From Methylotenera oryzisoli (GTDB lineage: Bacteria; Pseudomonadota; Gammaproteobacteria; Burkholderiales; Methylophilaceae), in contig NZ_PQVH01000012.1 of the NCBI RefSeq assembly GCF_004661485.1, positions 1-64,000 on the forward strand: a DNA stretch of 64,000 nt, written 5' to 3'. The notes under the pieces were generated by a model that did not search any database, was not told where the DNA came from, and saw only the letters and a list, made by a program, of their open reading frames with translations. Shown here piece by piece: positions 58,581 through 64,000 of this stretch. The translations under genes and the position numbers were made by a program. Position 1 is the first letter of the stretch; each line of letters opens with the position of its first letter.

Positions 58581-60755
58581 TTAATGTTTCTCCAATGTTG
58601 CCTGCGCGCCAGCGACAAGAACAGATTCTTCATCCAGTAGTGCACTGCGAATAAAATGCAGCATTACCGTGATTTTGTGCTGGTTAGCTTGTGGTAAATT
58701 AAAGTCTATATTGGCCTGACTAATTTCTGCCATGGCATGATCAATCGTGCTAATCGCCTGTATACGTGAGGCTTCAGAAGGCGCGTCGTATAATTGGGCA
58801 ACAGACTCCAGACCAAGCGACAACATCTTGCTGATGTAAGGGTGCTCCACCATCTGCAGATATTCGCGCAGTGCAACCACGGCATGGCCGATTTCTAAAG
58901 TGGATAACAGCCACTCAATCACAACACGGTCTTCTTTATCTCCAATACGCTGTGCACTGCCAGCGCGTTGCACCAGCTCACGTGCACCAGTTTCCAGACG
59001 ACTGCGGCGCAAGGTTACCGGGTCACGGCAAGCCGCTACCACCAGATTACGCAAGGATTTTGCAATACGCTGACGTGACCAGCGACTACTGCTCAGGTCG
59101 ATTAATCCATACATGATGCCTGAGATTAGCACGGCTAATAAATCCGCAATCGCATCATTGATAAACGTCACCGGGTTGCTGTTATATGCGCTATTAAATC
59201 CAATATGCATCAGATACACCATAAACACCCCTGCCCCCACAATGGCAGTTGCCGGTCTGGTTGTGAACCATGCTGCAATGATAATCCCGGGGGCAACAGC
59301 AACAGCCAGCATCCAAAAACCATGTGCCTGTGTCAATAAGTGAAAATTGCAGAAGTACGCCAATAATGTGCCGATGATGGCGCCGATCATAAAGTTCTTG
59401 ATAGTACGCGTTGGTGACGGAGTGGTTGCAAATAACGTACTTGAAATAACACCAAGCGTGATGGCTTCTACGCCAGAGCGCCAATCTGTCAATATCCACA
59501 ATGCGGACAGAATTGCTAATGACAAGGTGCCACGTACCCCCGCTAAACTAACTGCTAGTGGGTCAAAATGCATTTCCAGTTTTGGCGTCTGTGCTATTTC
59601 GGTGACAGCAACATTACTATTCTGAGCCGCCGCGAGTGAAGCATAAGTACTGGTATAAACATAAAGCTCATCTGTTAGGCGTTGCAGTAATTCGCAGCCG
59701 GTTTCAAAGTCTAGACGCTCAGTTGCGCCGACATCAGCCCTTAACCGTGTACGCTCAGTATGAATATTGGCAGAAAATTGATTGCGGAAAGCCGAAAGCT
59801 GCCGGCTCACTATCATCGCTTCTTGCTCTGTTTGTGCACTGCGGCCCTCTACCATGATGGCGGCGCTTAAAGACTGGTAAACCCTTTGCAATGCATCACT
59901 GACCTGCGGTTGCGTAATATTGTGCTGACGCCGTAGCAGTTGCTCAAAAGCATGGAAACTGGTTGAGACCTCCATAAACTCATTGTTCATCCGGCTTAGT
60001 TTTTGTCTATGCAGGCGTGACTTGTCGTTCTCCATGCCGGCTGAAGCTTGAAACGACTCTAAACTGAAAATATCACCCAGAAAACGTAGCAAAGTGGGCG
60101 TTGAGGTAGTCGAGGCAACGGGTTTCACTGCGGCAGTTTGCATCAAATCTGAAAAATCTTTAAATCTCCTCCGTATAGCCGCCAGCATGACATCCCACAT
60201 GCGTTGTGGAAAAATCAAATCACTGACTAGTGTTGCACAAATCAGGCCTATCAATATTTCAGAGATACGGGTTACGCCTATATTAAAGGTCAGTTCCGGG
60301 GTAAGCGTAGAAGGCAAACCAACAATACATAGCGTATATCCTGCCAGCACAAAGGCATAGGACTGGTAGTTACGAAATATCATGGACCCTGCCGTACATA
60401 GACCTATCCACACGCCCATACATACCAAGAACAGTATGCGCTCCTGCGCAAATAGCGCTACCAGTAGAAATGACACCAAAATACCGACACTGGTGCCTAA
60501 AAAACGATAATAGCTTTTGGCAAACACCATGCCAGAGCGAAACTGCATCACAATCGCCACCGTCATCATAGCCGTGCGTGGCTGGTCTAACTCAAAACGT
60601 AATGACAGCCACATTGCCAGCAGGCATGCCAGCAGTACCTTAAAGATGTAGGCAATCATCGGCGCATCTTCTGCCAGCCATTCACGCCACGCAGCCTGTA
60701 ATAAAATCAGGTCGTTCGCTTTGCGATTAATGATGAAATTCGGGATCAATCTCAC
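58581..60755 (-). CDS. FUSC family inner-membrane transporter (AaeB-like)
   Basis: 724-residue efflux protein, probably for aromatic acids or similar small compounds. Two membrane-helix blocks (about residues 35-190 and 415-560) flank cytosolic helical regions, the pattern of AaeB/FUSC proteins. GVRGTLSLAILSALWILTDW and TAIVGAGVFMVYLMHIGF are typical. Second structural gene after the outer-membrane channel. Confidence 0.92.
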   Translation of the reverse strand: MRLIPNFIINRKANDLILLQAAWREWLAEDAPMIAYIFKVLLACLLAMWLSLRFELDQPRTAMMTVAIVMQFRSGMVFAKSYYRFLGTSVGILVSFLLVALFAQERILFLVCMGVWIGLCTAGSMIFRNYQSYAFVLAGYTLCIVGLPSTLTPELTFNIGVTRISEILIGLICATLVSDLIFPQRMWDVMLAAIRRRFKDFSDLMQTAAVKPVASTTSTPTLLRFLGDIFSLESFQASAGMENDKSRLHRQKLSRMNNEFMEVSTSFHAFEQLLRRQHNITQPQVSDALQRVYQSLSAAIMVEGRSAQTEQEAMIVSRQLSAFRNQFSANIHTERTRLRADVGATERLDFETGCELLQRLTDELYVYTSTYASLAAAQNSNVAVTEIAQTPKLEMHFDPLAVSLAGVRGTLSLAILSALWILTDWRSGVEAITLGVISSTLFATTPSPTRTIKNFMIGAIIGTLLAYFCNFHLLTQAHGFWMLAVAVAPGIIIAAWFTTRPATAIVGAGVFMVYLMHIGFNSAYNSNPVTFINDAIADLLAVLISGIMYGLIDLSSSRWSRQRIAKSLRNLVVAACRDPVTLRRSRLETGARELVQRAGSAQRIGDKEDRVVIEWLLSTLEIGHAVVALREYLQMVEHPYISKMLSLGLESVAQLYDAPSEASRIQAISTIDHAMAEISQANIDFNLPQANQHKITVMLHFIRSALLDEESVLVAGAQATLEKH

Positions 60756-60757
60756 AG

Positions 60758-62278
60758 CTATTTATGCTCCGTCACTGTGGAGTTAGCAGGCAAGCTTTGC
60801 TCTACGCCTTGCTCATCGAAGTGATAGCCATCAGTGCCATTTACAATAGTGCCGCCGCCAAGTGCGCGCATCAGGTTAGCATAACCATCCAGCCATACCG
60901 CCTCTAATTGAGTCGCGATTTCCTGCTGCCTTAACACGATTGCATGGGTATCGAGCACATGTTGATAGTTAGTCAAACCAGCGTGATAGCTTTTCTCCGC
61001 CAGCGTATGGGCCTTATATGCGGTTGCGAGCGCAAGTGCTACGTCCTTGCGCTGTTTAATATTGGATTGCAATATCACCAACTGATCAGACACATCCTGT
61101 AAAGCACGAATCACCGCTTCGTTATAATTTTCAACGGCAAGATCATAGGCCGCTGTTTTTGCAGATAAATTACCGCGGCGACGCCCGCCGTCAAATATTG
61201 GTAGAGAAACTGCCGGCCCTACACCAGCAATGCCAGCCGCACTGGACAAGAGCTGGCTGAATCCAAGCGCCTGAAATCCAACAAAAGCTAGCAGGTTAAT
61301 GTTTGGATAGAACGCAGCTTTTGCACCCTCAATATTGTGTGATGCCGCCTCTACGCGCCACCTGTAGGCCAATACATCTGGGCGGCGTCCGATTAAATTC
61401 GCAGGTAATTGGTCTGGCAGGCCAACTAAATGATCAAGTGACATTTTGGGGCGCTGTATCATTTCACCCGCACCAGGGCCTTGACCAGATAGCGCGGCCA
61501 GCTGATGACGTAATAAATCAATACGTGTGTTAATGGCCTCTATGTGGGCGTGGGCGGTTGGCAATGGGGTCTCGGTTTCGATGACTTCCATCTGCGTGCC
61601 AATGCCGGCAGCTAATGCACGACGCGCAATTGCAGTTCGCTCCTTCAACTGCGCTTGATGCTCTTCGGCAATGTCGCGTGCCTCAAACTCCATGGCTAAC
61701 TGCACATAGCTACGGATAATTGCAGACTCCAGCCCCAATTTCACCTGTTGCATTTCAGCCGCTACCGCCTTGGATTCATCAAGTGAACCTCGCCAAATAC
61801 TTTCTTGGCGCCCCCATAAATCTAAATCGTGAGCAAGCGAAATTGCCGCCTTGTTGTTCCAATCAGTATGCCCGCCCCATGGAGGAGGTATAAACTGCAA
61901 CTCAGTAAAACGCTCACGTATCACAGAAACATTTCCGCTAATGTTAGGTAGTGTTTCTGCGTGCATACTATCGGCAATGGCCTGGGTAAGCGCTACTCTG
62001 GCTTTTGCCGCATTGAGCGTAGGACTACCTTCTACTGCTTTTGCAATCAGGCTATCTAACTGTGGGTCATGATAGATTTTCCACCAATCCTCTTTAGGCC
62101 AGGCAATATGTGCAGCAGCAGTAATCGCCTTGCCTGTGTTCAGACTTTCTGGCTTTACTAGCTCAGCTTGCGGCGAGATACCGGACATACTTACACATCC
62201 AGCTAACAAAATCAGGCTAAAGCCTAAGCCTAATTTAGACAGAGATTTAGATACAACCGCAAGCTTTGGTGTGGTCAT
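60758..62278 (-). CDS. NodT-type outer-membrane efflux lipoprotein
   Basis: TolC-like channel of the NodT family, about 506 residues. Lipobox LLAGC (C28 from the ATG at 62278) follows a basic, hydrophobic signal. Repeated channel segments are LDSLIAKAVEGSPTLNAAKARV and the second-half YNEAVIRALQDVSDQL. GRRPDVLAYRWRVEAA is the family hallmark. A TTG at 62323 with AGGA eleven bases upstream is an alternative start that would add 15 residues; the ATG lacks a clear Shine-Dalgarno but gives the cleaner signal peptide. Two bases before the FUSC gene. Confidence 0.92.
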   Translation of the reverse strand: MTTPKLAVVSKSLSKLGLGFSLILLAGCVSMSGISPQAELVKPESLNTGKAITAAAHIAWPKEDWWKIYHDPQLDSLIAKAVEGSPTLNAAKARVALTQAIADSMHAETLPNISGNVSVIRERFTELQFIPPPWGGHTDWNNKAAISLAHDLDLWGRQESIWRGSLDESKAVAAEMQQVKLGLESAIIRSYVQLAMEFEARDIAEEHQAQLKERTAIARRALAAGIGTQMEVIETETPLPTAHAHIEAINTRIDLLRHQLAALSGQGPGAGEMIQRPKMSLDHLVGLPDQLPANLIGRRPDVLAYRWRVEAASHNIEGAKAAFYPNINLLAFVGFQALGFSQLLSSAAGIAGVGPAVSLPIFDGGRRRGNLSAKTAAYDLAVENYNEAVIRALQDVSDQLVILQSNIKQRKDVALALATAYKAHTLAEKSYHAGLTNYQHVLDTHAIVLRQQEIATQLEAVWLDGYANLMRALGGGTIVNGTDGYHFDEQGVEQSLPANSTVTEHK

Positions 62279-62335
62279 CACTTTGTTGATTGTGCTATTA
62301 GATATTAGAAATGTAAATTTCAATTTTGTTTGGTT

Positions 62336-62349
62336 CCTAACTAATTAGG
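62336..62349. promoter_or_regulatory. small palindrome before the efflux genes
   Basis: CCTAA-CTAA-TTAGG lies between the marR stop (62364) and the channel gene. Together with TGGTTCCT, which also occurs in the marR promoter (minus strand), it could be a second binding site for the repressor. Weak evidence. Confidence 0.3.
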
Positions 62350-62363
62350 CAAAAAAAATATCG

Positions 62364-62867
62364 CTACTTCATTAGATCTACATTGGCTGCCAATGATTTT
62401 AAGCTATTAAGCATTGCCGCTCGTTCGGTATCGCCTAGCACCGTCATTAAGGCATGCACCTTTTGATGGTAATCCGGCATCACATCATCCAGTTTTTGCT
62501 GCCCTGCTGGTGTAAGTTTAATTAAAAATTTGCGGCGGTCTACGCTATCCATAAAGCGCGAAATTAGCCCTTCGCGCTCCAGATTATCAATAAATCCTGT
62601 CATTGTGGCTTTGGTCACCCCCACCTTTTCAGCAAGCTCGGATGGCGAAGAAGTTAAATCATCCTGCCGCATTAGCAATACTAGTATCCACCAACGCCCT
62701 TGCAGCAAACCGTGCTGGCCAAGCAACTTATCCAAAGCATCAGAAATATCCGAACATGCACGCAACAAGTTGGCAAAGTCAGAAATGGCGTGCGTATCCG
62801 CATCTGGATAGCGTTCCGCAAATTTTTCCAAACTTTTGATTGTCGGTAAATCTTTAAGTAGCAACAT
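62364..62867 (-). CDS. MarR family transcriptional regulator
   Basis: 167-residue winged-helix regulator. The DNA-binding part is SSPSELAEKVGVTKATMTGFIDNLEREGLISR, followed by the wing DSVDRRKFLIKLTPAGQQKL. First gene of the marR-channel-FUSC-DUF1656-adaptor unit; probably represses the pump until a ligand, likely an aromatic acid, binds. The ATG at 62867 has no ribosome-binding site and the promoter places the transcript start within a few bases, so the message may be leaderless. Confidence 0.92.
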   Translation of the reverse strand: MLLLKDLPTIKSLEKFAERYPDADTHAISDFANLLRACSDISDALDKLLGQHGLLQGRWWILVLLMRQDDLTSSPSELAEKVGVTKATMTGFIDNLEREGLISRFMDSVDRRKFLIKLTPAGQQKLDDVMPDYHQKVHALMTVLGDTERAAMLNSLKSLAANVDLMK

Positions 62868-62907
62868 AGTACGGACAATGATATTAAGGAACCATACTAC
62901 ATGTCAA
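62867..62907 (-). promoter_or_regulatory. promoter and operator of the marR-efflux operon
   Basis: Minus strand TTGACA (62907-62902), 18 bases, TATCAT (62883-62878). The predicted start is near 62871, three to four bases before the ATG. An inverted repeat, TAGTATGG (62899-62892) with CCGTACTA (62874-62867), one mismatch, straddles the promoter and fits a repressor operator. Confidence 0.6.
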
Positions 62908-63166
62908 GCATAATTTAAAAAATCAAAAAGTGCTGAATCATCTAAATTGCCAGCGCAGAAAACGGACAAGATGAGAGGAGAGATGAAGAATGAGCTCGAT
63001 AAGGCTAGACAAAGGCTAAAACAAGCTTGACTTAGCCATAAATGCCGAACATGAGGCAGGCATACGCTTAGCACTTTAGCATTACTATCAACAACCTCTG
63101 GCAAGTGAGTACTTACCGTTACAAAAATGGCTGACGCCATACCACAGCATAAAAATCAGGGCTGGC
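62908..63166. other. intergenic stretch without a supported gene
   Basis: Between the marR promoter and the Gcr-family gene I see no gene, RNA or repeat. A short minus-strand frame across it has no ribosome-binding site and no recognisable domain. Confidence 0.6.
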
Positions 63167-64000
63167 TTAACCTGCCTGCGTCGGCTCTTTTGGTGGCAAA
63201 TTCTCAGGCGGCAAATCTTTAGGTGGCAAAATAAATTCTATCGGGTGCTGATTTAAGCGGCTAGCTAGATTTTTTAGCAATAAACGCCAGTCATTAAAAC
63301 GCACCTTTCTCGACTTCATAGCGACATACAGTGCCAAACTAAAGCTCACCATCAAGTTACCTAGGCCAATCAGCGCAAGCCCTAGTGCAGCACAAGCAAC
63401 CACTTGCCAAGTCAGCATAAAGTCTAAACTAAAGCTGGCAAAGCCCACAAACGCAGAAGAAAACGAAATATGCCGGATATCAATCGGCAACCCCAACAGC
63501 ACTCCGACTGAGCCCATGCCGCCCAACAAGCAGCCGAAGTAAAAATTACCGGCCAACGCACCTAGGTTATGCTCTACATAATGCGCTACCCGCGCTAAAC
63601 GCTCTACTCCCAAAAGCCGCTGCAACCAGCGCACTGCCTTCAGGCGCTGTGGAATCTTGTTATAAATAGCCAAGTTATCGTGATAACCTGAAATTAAACC
63701 AGCTAAAAACAAGCAGACACCGGCGATTCCCGCATAAAAGAATGCGCCGCTGGTCACAGGATGAATGTCACGCAGCAATTGATGCGCTTTCTCAGGCGTT
63801 ACAAAGTGCTGCCCGGATAAATAAAACACAGCCCAAGACAGCAGCATTGCCATCGGGATCGCCACCACTACATTACCAAATATAGCTACGGCCTGACTAC
63901 GCATGGTATTGGTCACAGTAGTCACTAAATTATGCATGTCTTTGGTTTTGCCATCCGAGGCATTATCAATCGTGGCAGCAATCGCGGCGGCAGTCATTGC
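63167..64000 (-). CDS. Gcr-family 'site-specific recombinase' membrane protein, 3' part
   Basis: The C-terminal 278 or so codons of a longer gene whose start lies beyond base 64000. The protein matches the Gcr/PF10136 family, annotated as site-specific recombinase, but what is visible is a polytopic membrane protein: AIPMAMLLSWAVFYLSG, GAFFYAGIAGVCLFLAGLISGY, FYFGCLLGGMGSVGVLLGLPIDIRHI, and MLTWQVVACAALGLALIGLGNLMVSFSLALYVA. There is no recombinase active site in this part. It ends in a proline-rich tail with three variants of PPKDLPP/PPENLPP/PPKEP. The 5' truncation is due to the window edge. Confidence 0.85.
   Translation of the reverse strand, partial: AMTAAAIAATIDNASDGKTKDMHNLVTTVTNTMRSQAVAIFGNVVVAIPMAMLLSWAVFYLSGQHFVTPEKAHQLLRDIHPVTSGAFFYAGIAGVCLFLAGLISGYHDNLAIYNKIPQRLKAVRWLQRLLGVERLARVAHYVEHNLGALAGNFYFGCLLGGMGSVGVLLGLPIDIRHISFSSAFVGFASFSLDFMLTWQVVACAALGLALIGLGNLMVSFSLALYVAMKSRKVRFNDWRLLLKNLASRLNQHPIEFILPPKDLPPENLPPKEPTQAG

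Noticed and set aside
62904-63140. 78-residue open frame on the minus strand
   Set aside because: No ribosome-binding site, no recognisable domain, overlaps the marR promoter (-35 at 62907), and composition looks like non-coding DNA.
63167-64000. Mobile element or integrase suggested by the 'site-specific recombinase' family name
   Set aside because: The visible part is a polytopic membrane protein without recombinase catalytic residues, and no attachment sites or repeats flank it.

Overview
The window reads as an ordinary stretch of chromosome from a betaproteobacterium, most likely a methylotroph of the Methylophilaceae (Methylotenera-like). This is inferred from the moderate G+C, the betaproteobacterial gene orders rpoE-rseA-rseB-rseC-mucD and lepA-lepB-DUF4845-rnc-era-recO-pdxJ-acpS, the fbp-fba-tpiA set, and a full nitrate-assimilation locus. 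No marker gene fixes the genus. I see no tRNA, rRNA, CRISPR array, insertion sequence or prophage. Almost all of the DNA is coding.

Layout. 1-7.7 kb: a DUF4197 secreted protein, glycogen phosphorylase, HtpG behind a near-consensus sigma-32 promoter, exopolyphosphatase, and a Lys/Ala-rich histone-H1-like protein behind a long palindrome. 7.9-12.1 kb: a lipoprotein cysteine peptidase and its PA2779-type partner, then SixA and polyphosphate kinase. 12.2-16.8 kb: fbp-fba-tpiA, followed on the same strand by a DUF2256 mini-protein that overlaps an Fe-S photolyase gene. 17-24.5 kb: lepA to tcdA, a housekeeping operon of nine genes. 24.7-29 kb: the sigma-E envelope-stress operon, with a sigma-E-like promoter in front of rpoE. 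29-35 kb, plus strand: nadB, rhlE, yaiI, slyD and two small genes.

35-49.2 kb is the nitrate assimilation region, all on the minus strand. One unit is nirB-nasF-(PP2C/kinase fusion)-nirD-nasA. The other is nasT-nrtA-nrtB-nrtD-outer-membrane porin. Each unit has a sigma-54 promoter (GG-N10-GC) with NtrC-like sites upstream. Between nasT and nrtA lies a complete ANTAR-type attenuator: hexaloop hairpins with A at loop position 1 and G at position 4, the last overlapping a strong intrinsic terminator. The sequence therefore suggests two layers: nitrogen limitation (NtrC/sigma-54) starts transcription, and NasT then decides whether polymerase passes from nasT into the transporter genes.

49.4-64 kb: mutS, an EAL-CBS-GGDEF protein with a three-repeat Pho box upstream, a 1064-residue chemoreceptor with duplicated 91-residue modules, a marR-controlled AaeAB-like efflux operon, and the 3' part of a Gcr-family membrane protein cut by the window edge.

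The least ordinary signals are regulatory: the nasT attenuator, the Pho box in front of the cyclic-di-GMP gene, the sigma-54/NtrC sites, the palindrome before the H1-like gene, and an ambiguous hairpin between mucD and lepA. No wholly new multi-gene system is evident. The nearest candidates are the peptidase/PA2779 pair and the kinase-phosphatase fusion inside the nitrate operon.
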